DNA of 64,000 nucleotides from JBIYSM02 sp044759095 (GCF_044759095.2 NZ_JBIYSM020000014.1:1-64000), one strand, 5' to 3'; positions 26,609 through 35,686 are shown, numbered from the stretch's first letter. Notes: a model not told the origin generated them from the sequence alone. Made by a program: numbers and translations.

Positions 26609-26640
26609 TAAGGACTACCTTAGGTTTCTCCTTTTGAATA

Positions 26641-26674
26641 GGGGCGCTGCATCTGCAGCGTCTCTTTTATTTTC
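26641..26674 (+). terminator. Terminator of htrA
   Basis: CGCTGCA tc TGCAGCG then TCTCTTTTATTTT: seven perfect pairs plus flanking wobble. Confidence 0.85.
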
Positions 26675-26736
26675 TTCACGATGTTGGGTAGAATAGAAGG
26701 CGGACCCTATATGGACGGAAAAGGAGATTGAGAATC

Positions 26737-26973
26737 ATGGAGAACGCGGAAAAAACGATTCGCATCGAAGGAAAAGAAGTGGAGCTGCACCCGGAGCATC
26801 CGGTTCGCTATGCCTGCATGGAGCACGTCGACCAGGAGATTGACGAGTACGTGGACGAATTTGAAGCGGCACCGGACACCTACCGGGCAGCAGATGTAGA
26901 GGATCCGGATAAAAAATGCCGCGTCTGCGGTGCAGAGGCTGCCATTGCGCTGCTGCGGACGAAAGGAATGTAG
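26737..26973 (+). CDS. CxxH/CxxC small protein
   Basis: A 78-residue protein with a 'YACMEHVD' (CxxH) and 'KCRVCGAE' (CxxC) pair, a probable zinc site and the mark of the Bacillales CxxH/CxxC family that lies before rlmH. ATG 26737 is preferred to TTG 26728, which is too close to AAAAGGAG. Five bases separate it from rlmH, so the two form an operon. Confidence 0.92.
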   Translation: MENAEKTIRIEGKEVELHPEHPVRYACMEHVDQEIDEYVDEFEAAPDTYRAADVEDPDKKCRVCGAEAAIALLRTKGM

Positions 26974-26978
26974 GGAAG

Positions 26979-27458
26979 GTGCAGATTACGATTGTCACGG
27001 TGGGAAAACTGAAGGAAAAGTATTTGCGTGACGGCATCGAGGAGTACAGCAAGCGGCTCTCCGCCTACTGCAAGCTGCAGGTGGTGGAGGTAAGCGACGA
27101 GAAGGCGCCCGAAGAGCTGAGTGTCACCGAGATGGAGCAGGTAAAGCGCAAGGAAGGCGAGCGCATCCTCGCCCAGCTGAAACCCGACCAGTACGTCATC
27201 GCCCTGGCCATCGAGGGCCAGATGTGGTCCTCGGAAAAACTCTCAGCCGAACTCGACCGCCTCGCCACCTACGGCCGCAGCCAGGTGGCTTTTGTCATCG
27301 GCGGATCGTTGGGGTTGTCACCCGAGGTGCTGAAGCGGGCCGATGCGCAGCTGTCTTTTTCCAGGATGACCTTTCCCCATCAGCTGGTGCGGCTGATTTT
27401 GCTGGAGCAGGTGTATCGGGCGTTTCGGATTAGCAGGGGGGAACCGTATCATAAGTGA
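26979..27458 (+). CDS. rlmH: 23S rRNA pseudouridine-1915 N3-methyltransferase
   Basis: A 159-residue SPOUT-class enzyme, the usual length, that methylates pseudouridine 1915 in helix 69 of 23S rRNA on the assembled 70S ribosome. GTG 26979 (GGGAAG upstream) gives MQITIVTVGKLKEKYL. The C-terminal knot region 'FVIGGSLGLSPEVLKRAD' binds S-adenosylmethionine, and 'MTFPHQLVRLILLEQVYRAF' follows. In Firmicutes it lies at the end of this block. Confidence 0.97.
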   Translation: MQITIVTVGKLKEKYLRDGIEEYSKRLSAYCKLQVVEVSDEKAPEELSVTEMEQVKRKEGERILAQLKPDQYVIALAIEGQMWSSEKLSAELDRLATYGRSQVAFVIGGSLGLSPEVLKRADAQLSFSRMTFPHQLVRLILLEQVYRAFRISRGEPYHK

Positions 27459-27496
27459 TGATGTGGACGGTCAAAGTTATAAAAAACCAATAAAAT

Positions 27497-27535
27497 GTAA
27501 AACAAGGACAGCTCTCGAGGCTGCCCTTGTTTTGG
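27497..27535. terminator. Two-way terminator after rlmH
   Basis: AAAACAAGG ACAGC tctcga GGCTG CCCTTGTTTT: T-run on both strands, shared by rlmH and the minus-strand SEC-C gene. Confidence 0.88.
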
Positions 27536-28894
27536 TCAACTTGTGGCGCCTTTTAACCATTGAAGTAATTTACCCTCGCGTTGCCAAATATGATAGTTTG
27601 CATTTACATACATGATGGCCTCGTTTGTATCGCCATAACCATAATAATCTGGCGCCTGGCTAGGCAATTTCTTTCGACCTAAGAGAAAATCAATGACGTG
27701 AGGATTTTGCTGAATTGCCTTATCAAGTAAGTGATCCAATTTTGAAGAAAGGCCAATTTTCATATACTCAAGTAGCACACGACTGTAATTCATGTAGGCA
27801 CTATCTTCATTATATGTTTCTAATAGTCGCGATGCTTTTTCAAACTTGTTCAACTCAATGTAGATAGACAGCAAAGAGTAGCGGACTCCTTGGTTATCGT
27901 TAGGATTAAGATCGAGCATTTCTACAAATTCTTTTTCAGCTTGTTCAATTTGTCCTGCCATCAAAAGGCAGTTGGCATAGCCTTCCTTTGATCGCATATA
28001 CGGTCGAGTATGGATTAATCCCCAAAAATGACCTCGATCTTCATGAAAACATCTCAAGCCAAGATCGCGTTCTCCGGCTTCTTTTCCTTGTTTGTAAAGC
28101 CGTAATAATTCCTCCAGATCATCACTTGATTCAGCGAGGATGTTATAGGCGTCCGGACTATCTGGATACAATTGAAGAGCTTGTTTAGCCAGTTGAATTC
28201 GTTTTGGAACAGAAGGCTCTTCCCAAGCATCATACAGGATCATCTGTGCCATCTCTTTGGGATCGAGGGAGGAGTTTTTTGTCATACGAGTGTGGTTAGA
28301 TAGATGCGAGTTTATAAACTCATTGAGTTGTTCCATTGATTCGAACTCTTTTCCCTTAACTAGGCTTGTCATCTCGTACAGAGCTCTTTCTGCAGAGAGA
28401 CGAGCTGTATCGGTATGTGTCTGCTGACCGCTGTTTTCTTGAAAAATGGTATGAAACAACCATTCCTCACCGAGGATTTCCTGTGCACGTTTGGAGATCG
28501 TTCCTACTGAGACACCGTATTTTCTCGATAATTCAGATTGCGTCACAGGAAGATCCATCATTTTGGCAACACAGTATTCAATAGCAGCTTCCATGACACC
28601 AGTTTTCCTTACTATTGGTTGAGCAGCGTTTGCGTACAGATTCCAAATTCGAATGGCAGAGACAATAATAGTAGGTTCATATTGGGGGTACATGGATTTG
28701 ACAATGTTTCTAGCTAACAACTCATATAAATAATGATCCCAATCAAATTCCTGTTCGATATATGAAAAAAGAAGGGCTTTAGCATCTTGTGGCGCCGATG
28801 GTGAAAAACCTCTGAGTTCGTCTTGGGATAAACAGCATTTTTTGTACTTTTTTCCACTCCCGCACGGGCAGGGAGCGTTTCTACCGATTTTCAA
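27536..28894 (-). CDS. SEC-C, helix-turn-helix and TPR protein
   Basis: A 452-residue protein of unusual layout. It begins with a SEC-C zinc motif 'GRNAPCPCGSGKKYKKCC' (residues 3-20). Residues about 120-150 read as a helix-turn-helix ('SELSRKYGVSVGTISKRAQEIL'), and the C-terminal half has TPR-like pairs ('QALQLYPDSPDAYNILAE', 'FVEMLDLNPNDNQGVRYSL'). TTG 28894 was chosen (GAGGGAAG upstream). SEC-C is found in SecA and many orphan proteins; function here unknown. It opens an AT-richer accessory stretch. Confidence 0.75.
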   Translation of the reverse strand: MKIGRNAPCPCGSGKKYKKCCLSQDELRGFSPSAPQDAKALLFSYIEQEFDWDHYLYELLARNIVKSMYPQYEPTIIVSAIRIWNLYANAAQPIVRKTGVMEAAIEYCVAKMMDLPVTQSELSRKYGVSVGTISKRAQEILGEEWLFHTIFQENSGQQTHTDTARLSAERALYEMTSLVKGKEFESMEQLNEFINSHLSNHTRMTKNSSLDPKEMAQMILYDAWEEPSVPKRIQLAKQALQLYPDSPDAYNILAESSDDLEELLRLYKQGKEAGERDLGLRCFHEDRGHFWGLIHTRPYMRSKEGYANCLLMAGQIEQAEKEFVEMLDLNPNDNQGVRYSLLSIYIELNKFEKASRLLETYNEDSAYMNYSRVLLEYMKIGLSSKLDHLLDKAIQQNPHVIDFLLGRKKLPSQAPDYYGYGDTNEAIMYVNANYHIWQREGKLLQWLKGATS

Positions 28895-29044
28895 GATGGT
28901 CACTTCCCTCGTGCTACATATTAGTCGCTTATAGTATATCATAGATCTATGGTGTTCCTTTGAGTGGAGAAAGAGCATGAAAAAAGATAAAGAAAGTGAA
29001 TAGAGATACAAATGTGGTTGGACAGGAAATGAGGATGGCTATTC

Positions 29045-29200
29045 ATGTCTAGAAAAAAGGTAAAGACTTCCACACCAAGACATAAACGATTAAACAGGCT
29101 TAGAAAAGAGGAGCACCTCTCAATATATCCTGACATCGATGAAGCGATTCTTTTTATCGACAACTGCACGCGATCAAACATCCACTTAGGAAAGAATTAG
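29045..29200 (+). pseudogene. Short remnant or orphan peptide (51 residues)
   Basis: ATG 29045 opens 51 residues that start 'MSRKKVKTSTPRHKRLNRL', a Lys/Arg-rich head like that of small basic proteins in Bacillales, then lose similarity. No good ribosome site precedes it. Directly downstream (about 29222-29300) another frame reads 'RKGHLFLIIYPEKDAGYLAL' and stops, suggesting debris of one or more genes. The rest of 28895-29417 holds nothing I can name, only an eight-G run at 29207-29214. Confidence 0.4.
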
Positions 29201-29417
29201 ATGGAAGGGGGGGGAGCATTACAACGGAAAGGTCATTTATTTCTCATCATATATCCAGAGAAGGATGCAGGATACCTAGCGCTTTGGAATGAATTATAAC
29301 AAGTAAAAGCTAGGTATATGTCTAGAGTCAACTCCTGAGATTGCTGTTAATGAGTCGTGCTCATTCAGTTATAAAATAAATCACAATAAGGGGTAACATG
29401 AGAAAGGAGGTCTACTA

Positions 29418-30324
29418 TTGTATCAACCAAGATTCCAGTATACCCACACCATTGTAAAATCTTTGATGGCGATTGAAAAATACAAGATTCAAGAATAGAA
29501 GGGAACCCATTGGATTTGGAAGAGGTTTCTCAAGCTATTATCAAACACCGAGATAGGCAAGGTCTGAAAGCAGAACAAGAGGTAAGAAATTATTGGAACG
29601 CTCTTTCCTTTTTAAGCGCATCCAAAAGACTAAAGATCCAAATCAGCGAAAACTTTATCAAGAGGCTGCATTCAATCATTGAAGTAAGGGGTTCCGGGAG
29701 AAGGAATGAAGAAAGTGAATATAGAGGACCTATGAGACCTGGAGTATTGCTGCCTATCAACTGTTGACCATACATCCATTTTATGATGGAAATGGAAGAA
29801 CGGCTCGGGCTCTTGCAACCTATATTCTTAGCATCGATGGCTATGATCTGAAAGGGTTTAACTCGATGGAAGAGTATTATGTGTCAGACCTGCAGGGATA
29901 TTATACGAAATTACAAATGGGTCTGCCGGACCTTTATTATAATGGCAGGAATAATCCTTCTGACTTGGCACCTTGGCTTGAGTACTTTGTCTTGACGATG
30001 GAGAGGGCTTTCCGTAAAGTAGCACGAATTGCTGAGAGTAAGTACAAACAGCAAATTGATCCGAGGGTAAAGAGGTTAGAGCCCCGAGAGCTTATCGTGA
30101 TTAAACTTTTGCTCGGAAAAAGTGGAGATATCACTCCTAAAGAAATTGCAGAGGAATTTAAAGTTGTACCGAGAACAGTTACAGAATGGGCTAAAGAATG
30201 GATGGAAAAAGGTATTATCGAGCCAGCTAGTGGAACCGAACGGATACGAGCGTACAAGCTAGGTAGACAGTTCAGTGATCTCACTTTGAGCGATCTTGGT
30301 TACGCTGATACAGATCAGCAATAA
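29418..30324 (+). pseudogene. Broken Fic-domain AMPylator
   Basis: Three pieces of one Fic/DOC protein lie in different frames. 29418 (TTG, AAAGGAGG upstream) gives 'YQPRFQYTHTIVKSLMAIEKYK', then stops. 29510-29767 continues 'IEGNPLDLEEVSQAI...' and ends at 'RGPMRPGV'. 29764 on begins 'LTIHPFYDGNGRTARALATY' and runs to 30324 with a C-terminal winged-helix. Relatives join the pieces by 'LPLPTRVLLEL...HYSTK' and by the 'WINDP...A.YQ' stretch, both deleted here. The active motif HPFYDGNGRTAR is intact, but the protein cannot be made whole. Confidence 0.85.
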
Positions 30325-30333
30325 AAAGCTTAC

Positions 30334-30432
30334 AATAGCGAACAGATGACGAGCAAATAGAGAATGAATAGGGAATGAATAGCGAATAAATAAGGAGCCA
30401 ATAACGAAGACATAGCGAATGAATAAAGTATT
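30334..30432 (+). repeat. 11-bp tandem repeat array, about nine units
   Basis: Units in order: AATAGCGAACA, GATGACGAGCA, AATAGAGAATG, AATAGGGAATG, AATAGCGAATA, AATAAGGAGCC, AATAACGAAGA, CATAGCGAATG, then AATAAAGTATT. Consensus AATAGCGAATG, exact 11-base period for eight units with one register preserved. It lies just after the Fic remnant. No ORF of note and no palindrome. A hairpin-like 'AAAGTGGTTAGAG...CGACCACTTTTTT' follows at about 30443-30475. Confidence 0.85.
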
Positions 30433-30440
30433 ATAAATGG

Positions 30441-30477
30441 AAAAGTGGTTAGAGAATCCTTCGACCACTTTTTTTTA
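30441..30477 (+). terminator. Hairpin with T-run after the tandem array
   Basis: AAAAGTGGT tagagaatccttcg ACCACTTTT followed by TTTTAT. It ends the region downstream of the Fic remnant. Confidence 0.8.
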
Positions 30478-30587
30478 TGAAAAATTGACCGTCAGAACCG
30501 TTACGGTGAACCGTATCACAAGTAACCGCAAGTTTTGATTTCTACGGGGTACGTGTTAATGAACTTTAGTGTCTATAAGTGCCCTAC

Positions 30588-31328
30588 CTACAAGGATTGT
30601 CCGCTGTCTACCGTGATAATCTGACCAGTCATCGCTTCCTGTTCCAAGGTTGCACAGATCATTGATGCGATATCTTCGGTTGTCGAAATACGCTGTAATA
30701 GAAGCTTGGGGGCAAGCCGGTTCATTTGTTCTTCCCTTCCGGCCCACCACCTTGTCGCGACAGCTCCCGGCACGACGCAGTTGACCCGAATATCGGGAGC
30801 CAAGGCTCGCGCTAACGATTTCGTTAGGCCATGAACGGCTGCTTTGGACACGGCGTAGGGAAGGGAGGAGCCTAATCCAGTTTGTCCGGCTATGCTGCCA
30901 AGATTGACGATCGCACCTTTTTGATTCTTCTTCATGAAGGGGGCGACAGCTCGCGCACAGTAAAACATGCCTTTCACATTCACATCGAACAACTCGTCCC
31001 ATATTTCCCCGGTTGCTGCCTCCAGATTGTCCATCGGAATATGCCTGGTGATGCTGGCATTATTGACGAGCAGATCCACTGTCCCGAATTGCTGAACGAT
31101 GGTTTCGATCATGATCCGGACTTCCTTGTCTTGTGATACATCGGCTAGCACGGCTACAGCCCGCCCACCCTCATTATTGATCCATCGAACGGTTTCTTCC
31201 GCATCGGATTGAGAACGTGAATAATTCACGATAACGGTTGCCCCCCGCTTGGCTAGCATGAGACTTGTCGCTCTGCCAATCCCCGTACCGCCGCCCGTAA
31301 CAAGGACCACTTTGTTTTTTATTTCCAC
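30588..31328 (-). CDS. Short-chain dehydrogenase/reductase
   Basis: A 246-residue classical SDR. Cofactor motif 'VTGGGTGIGRATSLM' near residues 10-24, 'NNAS' near 89, the catalytic Ser ('NLGSIAGQ') and the Tyr/Lys pair 'YAVSKAAV' near 152, and the ending 'GQIITVDSGQSL' as in 3-oxoacyl-ACP reductases and sugar dehydrogenases. GTG 31328 was chosen because GGAGTGA lies six bases upstream; an ATG at 31346 is in frame. Substrate unknown. It is divergent from a LysR regulator, which probably controls it. Confidence 0.9.
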   Translation of the reverse strand: MEIKNKVVLVTGGGTGIGRATSLMLAKRGATVIVNYSRSQSDAEETVRWINNEGGRAVAVLADVSQDKEVRIMIETIVQQFGTVDLLVNNASITRHIPMDNLEAATGEIWDELFDVNVKGMFYCARAVAPFMKKNQKGAIVNLGSIAGQTGLGSSLPYAVSKAAVHGLTKSLARALAPDIRVNCVVPGAVATRWWAGREEQMNRLAPKLLLQRISTTEDIASMICATLEQEAMTGQIITVDSGQSL

Positions 31329-31367
31329 GATAATTTCACTCCCCATGCCGTGATTTGATGGATATCA

Positions 31368-31402
31368 TTGTAAATGATTTATTTGCAATTGTATAATTGA
31401 AC
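31368..31402 (+). promoter_or_regulatory. Promoter and LysR-type operator of the SDR/LysR pair
   Basis: TTGTAA (31368-31373), 18 bases, TATAAT (31392-31397) for the LysR gene. The -10 lies inside CAATT gtat AATTG, a dyad of the ATTG-(N)-CAAT kind that LysR proteins bind. A LysR dimer bound here would control both directions. Confidence 0.65.
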
Positions 31403-31453
31403 CAATTGAAGCTTCCGTTCAAATATTTTGAACCCGAGAGAAGGGGGCGCACC

Positions 31454-32344
31454 ATGGATCTCAAGACATTAAAAACGTTCCAAATGATCGTGAAATACGG
31501 CAGCTTTGTCCGTGCAGCCAAAGAAATGAACTATGCTCAATCCACAGTCACGATGCAAATCCAAAAGCTTGAATCCGAATTGGGCGTTCAGCTGCTCGAG
31601 CGTGGAAAAGAAATTCGGTTGACGGAAGCCGGCAGATTATTTCACGACCAAAGCTTGCAAATTGTAAAGAATATGGAGCAATTACAAACGAACTTGTCGA
31701 ATGTAAAGTTGGGTGAAACGGGGCATATTCGCATAGGGGTTACGGAGCCAACGGCGAGCTATCGTTTACCCGATATTCTGAAGAGGTTTATGTCCAGGTA
31801 TCCGAATATCCGTATTTCTGTGGAAATCGCGAACACTCCGATGCTGAGCGAACGAATCCTCAGAGGAGATCTTGATTTTTCGCTTTGCTCGGCACCGGAT
31901 TTGGGGACCGATCTTTATTTTGAACCATTATTCAAGGAAGAGTTCGTGGTGTTAATGCCTGAGCACCATCCACTGGCACAGAAAGAGGTTATTGCACCGG
32001 AAGATTTTCGGGGATATCGTCTGCTCATCACATCAGCAACCTGTCCATATCGCAGGAAGCTGAAGGTGGTTATGCAGGAAACGGGGAACATGACGCTTGA
32101 CACGATGGAGATAGGGAGTATGACGGCCTTAAAATTTTTCGTCGAGAGCGGGTTAGGCATCGCACTTGTCCCGAAGATTATGGCGGAACCCGTTTCTACG
32201 GGAACAACAATACGGAAGATCCACGGAAGCCTTATAGACATGACTTTCGGGATCCTGTGCAAAGCATCGGCATATCCGTTGCAATTGGCCAGTCAAAAGC
32301 TTTATCAATATCTCAAACTGCATCTCAGAGAACAATCTGCTTGA
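31454..32344 (+). CDS. LysR-family transcriptional regulator
   Basis: A 296-residue LysR protein: winged helix at the N-terminus ('SFVRAAKEMNYAQSTVTMQIQKLESELGVQLLER', residues 15-48) and a two-lobe co-inducer domain (about 90-290). ATG 31454, with GAGAAGGGGG upstream, follows a promoter with a dyad. Divergent from the SDR, the likely target. The co-inducer is unknown. Confidence 0.92.
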   Translation: MDLKTLKTFQMIVKYGSFVRAAKEMNYAQSTVTMQIQKLESELGVQLLERGKEIRLTEAGRLFHDQSLQIVKNMEQLQTNLSNVKLGETGHIRIGVTEPTASYRLPDILKRFMSRYPNIRISVEIANTPMLSERILRGDLDFSLCSAPDLGTDLYFEPLFKEEFVVLMPEHHPLAQKEVIAPEDFRGYRLLITSATCPYRRKLKVVMQETGNMTLDTMEIGSMTALKFFVESGLGIALVPKIMAEPVSTGTTIRKIHGSLIDMTFGILCKASAYPLQLASQKLYQYLKLHLREQSA

Positions 32345-32429
32345 ATGTTGAGTGTATTCAATTGCAATGAAGGAGCGGAGGCAACTGAGCGATCACGATG
32401 AAGGAGATCGCTAATCGCTCCCCCGCCTA

Positions 32430-32864
32430 CTATAAATGAATGACTTCAATTCGATTATCAAATTCTCTTAAATAATCTGTAACCAATTTTCGATGACACT
32501 GATGCGGTTTTTCCTCGCTACATAAAAAACATGGAATACCGTCACCGATCATTTCGTTGATTCTGGTTTCGATTTTGCGTTCTTGCAACAAATCTTTAAA
32601 AATGGTTTCAAATTCTTTCCATGAAATGTCTTTCTGCTTGATTGCCTGTAGTAAGCTCTCCGTTGGGGCTAAGGAAAGGTCGTGAATGTATTGAATCTGG
32701 AGCATTTCCATTACGAATTCCAGGTCATCCTTCTTCGCGAACCCAGCCAGTTGTGATGTATTATGTAAGCGTGTATCGATCAAACGGGTTACCTTGTTTT
32801 GTTGGAGGAGCGATACAAATGACCTAAGGGATTTCTTTGAGAAGCCAATGGTTGTCACCTTCAT
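32430..32864 (-). CDS. DUF488 family protein
   Basis: A 144-residue DUF488 protein. 'VTTIGFSKKSLRSFVSLL' opens the domain; 'LIDTRLHN' and 'CFLCSEEKPHQCHRKLVTDYL' near the end carry the conserved Arg, Cys and His of the family. Some DUF488 members act as restriction-linked or stress proteins, but no function is known for this one. ATG 32864 or GTG 32873 are possible starts; AAAGGAG lies upstream of both. Confidence 0.85.
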   Translation of the reverse strand: MKVTTIGFSKKSLRSFVSLLQQNKVTRLIDTRLHNTSQLAGFAKKDDLEFVMEMLQIQYIHDLSLAPTESLLQAIKQKDISWKEFETIFKDLLQERKIETRINEMIGDGIPCFLCSEEKPHQCHRKLVTDYLREFDNRIEVIHL

Positions 32865-32915
32865 AGAGTTCACTTCACTCCTTTATCTTCATTCTTATAA
32901 CATGACATACCTCAT

Positions 32916-33275
32916 TTACGATCCATTTCGTTCCTGGTTAATGAAGAAATATAGGAATACAGGTGTTTCACCGTGTTCGGGGTCGCAATCATCCTCTTTT
33001 CGTTCGATACCATGTATCACAATGGTTTTCACAGTTGAGTAAAGTTGAGCCATCGAAGCACGCGCTTCCAAACAAAGTGCAGGATGTGCATCGTCGGATT
33101 CAATCGCAACATTCATGGTGGGGCATCCGCCTTTGATCGGGCTGCCATTTGCCAGGTTTCGAAAGACCTCCAAAACTGCACATAGAGCTTCAACAGAGTC
33201 ACGGGCGTTTAGCAAAGCTTTCTCAAATTCATTCCTAAGCTTCATGACAGCAAAGCGATAGGCTTCGATTGCCAT
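32916..33275 (-). pseudogene. C-terminal remnant of a TetR regulator
   Basis: A 119-residue frame matching the ligand-binding part of TetR-family proteins of the YxaF/LmrA kind ('GGCPTMNVAIESDDAHPALCL' near the middle). The DNA-binding helix-turn-helix half is absent, and the end (from 'ERKEDDCDPEHGE') no longer fits the family, suggesting a frameshift. No ribosome site that would restore a full gene is seen. Confidence 0.75.
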
Positions 33276-33506
33276 TTTTTCTTTATTGGACTAAATGGTC
33301 TGATAATAATGCCGAACCCGATTATAACTATATTAACATGATTGATTATTTTAAGACTATTTATTCTATTTCGCAACAAAGGATCTGAGAACTGTATTAC
33401 AAACACCAGTAAAATGCTTTATCTAAAGCAGTTTTAAAGCTAAAATATTTTGTGTGACAATAGATATATTTTCCTGCATTGGTTAAATGGAATAGGGAGC
33501 GGGATT

Positions 33507-34913
33507 ATGAAAAAAGAAGATTTACAGTTATTACAGCAAAACGTAACTTTACTTAGAGCTGAAGGGAAATACAAGGAAACCATCGAGGCTTGCTATCATC
33601 TTCTTAGGTGTGGTATGGAATTACATGATCATAAATCTATTTTAATTGCACATCTGAATAATGCAGCCTCATACTACTGTATTGGCGATATAGAAGAGGC
33701 CTTTGCCAGTATTGGTGCTTACGATGAGGTTTGCAGCAAATATGGAGATGAAACAGATCAATTACATTTGTACAATGTTTTATTTTTACTCTATGAGTAC
33801 AACAAAGATTTTGATAAGGCAAAAGAGACACTTGAAAAAAGCATTGAATTAGGGAAAAAATTAAAAAAGTTCAATATTATCAGCAATGGATATAGCAATT
33901 ACAGTCATGTATACATTGTTGAGGAGAATTACGCGGATGCCTTGGAAATGGCGAAAATGGGGCTTGCAATGGCGAAATTGCATCAACCTGCAAGTCCTAT
34001 TTTAGAACTCAGAGTGAAATTAAACATGGCTGAAGCGTACATTGGGCTTGGAGATTTTGGTGCTTCACGATCGTTAATCGATGAAATGATGAATGATCCT
34101 GTTTTCGATTCATTTATAAGAGAAAAATCTCAGTTCTATATGTTACAAGGCAGCTGGTACTCCAAGCAAAATTTATACAGGGAAGCATTTGAATCCTTAA
34201 CGTATGCAAAGGAGTTAGTAGAAAGCTATCATGATGTGTATTTATTAAAGTTCATTCAAGAAGAAAGATGCAAATTGTGTGAGCGAATGGATGATATCCA
34301 TTTAGGATATACGGTTCAAAAAGAATATATATCACTGCTTAATGAAATTAGTAATCGAGAAATAGCATTAGCAGCTCTGAAGCTTGACGTAAAACATAGT
34401 TTAACTGCTATTGAAAAGAAAGCAAATACGGATTATTTAACAGGTTTATATAATCGGAATTATTTGGAGACGACTGCGAATGTTTGGTTAAAACAAGCAT
34501 CTGAAAGAAATGAAAGCATCGTATGTATCGTATTTGATATCGATAATTTCAAATTGATTAATGATGAATACGGGCATCTTTTTGGCGATGAAGTAATCAA
34601 ACAGGTAGGCGAAGCTTGCTCAAAAATAATGGGAGAAAATGAATTGATCGGTCGTTATGGCGGAGATGAATTTGTTGTGATTGTAAAGGGCGCATCGCTT
34701 GAAAGAGGGAAGAAGAAAGCCGAATTAATAAAAGAGACCGTAGAAAACCTGCAGATGAAAAAGGATGGAAAATCCGTTTCCATCAAAACCAGTATGGGCG
34801 TTGCCGATAACTCAGATGGTACGGTGATGTATTTTAACGATTTATTTCATGCTGCAGATGTAGGACTGTATAAGGCAAAACAGAATGGAAGAAATCAAAT
34901 TTGTGTACAATAG
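33507..34913 (+). CDS. TPR-containing diguanylate cyclase
   Basis: A 468-residue protein. ATG 33507 (AGGGAG upstream) starts a helical region with TPR-like pairs (residues 10-270, 'LNNAASYYCIGDIEEAFASI', 'LNMAEAYIGLGDFGASRSLI'), then a linking helix and a GGDEF domain (about 300-468) with 'RYGGDEFVVIV' near residue 384 and the substrate loop 'DIDNFKLINDEYGHLFGDE'. The signature is intact, so cyclic-di-GMP synthesis is likely. No membrane span. AT-richer than the core genes. A terminator overlaps its stop. Confidence 0.9.
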   Translation: MKKEDLQLLQQNVTLLRAEGKYKETIEACYHLLRCGMELHDHKSILIAHLNNAASYYCIGDIEEAFASIGAYDEVCSKYGDETDQLHLYNVLFLLYEYNKDFDKAKETLEKSIELGKKLKKFNIISNGYSNYSHVYIVEENYADALEMAKMGLAMAKLHQPASPILELRVKLNMAEAYIGLGDFGASRSLIDEMMNDPVFDSFIREKSQFYMLQGSWYSKQNLYREAFESLTYAKELVESYHDVYLLKFIQEERCKLCERMDDIHLGYTVQKEYISLLNEISNREIALAALKLDVKHSLTAIEKKANTDYLTGLYNRNYLETTANVWLKQASERNESIVCIVFDIDNFKLINDEYGHLFGDEVIKQVGEACSKIMGENELIGRYGGDEFVVIVKGASLERGKKKAELIKETVENLQMKKDGKSVSIKTSMGVADNSDGTVMYFNDLFHAADVGLYKAKQNGRNQICVQ

Positions 34914-34937
34914 CCTTGGAATCAAGGCTTTTTTGTT
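34911..34937 (+). terminator. Terminator after the GGDEF gene
   Basis: TAGCCTTG gaat CAAGGC then TTTTTTGTTTT. Confidence 0.88.
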
Positions 34938-35015
34938 TTACGAATGAAATCAGGTTAACAGTCGAAAATAAAATGGGACCTTTCAAGGTAATCCCTAAAA
35001 AAGGAGAAGATCTTC

Positions 35016-35686
35016 ATGACAACAAAGTTCCTGAAGTTGACGCTATGGATCATGTCCTTTGCTTTGATCTTTTCACCCATAAAAGCAGAGGCAATAGGAA
35101 ACAGCGGAAAAAAACAGTGTATGAGCCAATCGGCTGTACAGCTAAAAGGTGACTTGCGAAAACTCTGGACTGACCATGTGATATGGACAAGAAATTACAT
35201 CGTAAGCGCCGTGGCAGGGCTGGAAGATCAAGATAAGGTGCTGGCAAGGCTGTTGAAAAATCAGGAAGATATCGGGAATGAAATAAAGCCGTATTATGGC
35301 GAGGCAGCAGGTAACAAGCTGGCAGAACTGCTAAAAGAGCACATCGTCATCGCAGGAAAAATCGTGAACGCAGCCAAAAGCGGAAACCAGGCTGCACTTA
35401 ACAAAACAAATACAATACCGAATGGTATCGAAACGCTGATGATATTGCCCAGTTTCTCAGCAACGCCAATCCAAACTGGCCCCAGAACGAATTAAAGGAA
35501 TTGTTATACATGCACTTAAAACTGGTTTCAGACGATGTGGCAGCCAGGTTGAAAAAGGATTGGGATGCAGATATTCTTGCGTTTGATAAAGGGGTAGACC
35601 ATATTATCAAACTGGCTGACACACTGACAGAGGGGATTATCAAGCAATTTCCCAATCAGTTTCCTCTCAAGCTGAAAACGTTGTAA
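35016..35686 (+). pseudogene. Secreted helical protein, frameshifted
   Basis: A single gene in two frames. ATG 35016 gives a signal peptide ('KFLKLTLWIMSFALIFS', cut near 'KAEAIG') and a helical domain with 'GDLRKLWTDHVIWTRNYIVSA'. The frame is lost around 35400-35414 in an A-rich stretch. The -1 frame then reads 'NTEWYRNADDIAQFLSNANP' and 'ELLYMHLKLVSDDVAARLKK', through to 35686. One extra base restores the whole protein of about 222 residues. Relatives are common in Bacillales, function unknown. A sequencing error is possible. Confidence 0.82.

Noticed and set aside
30334..30432. 11-bp array as a CRISPR
   Set aside because: Units are far too short, without unique spacers, and no cas genes are near.
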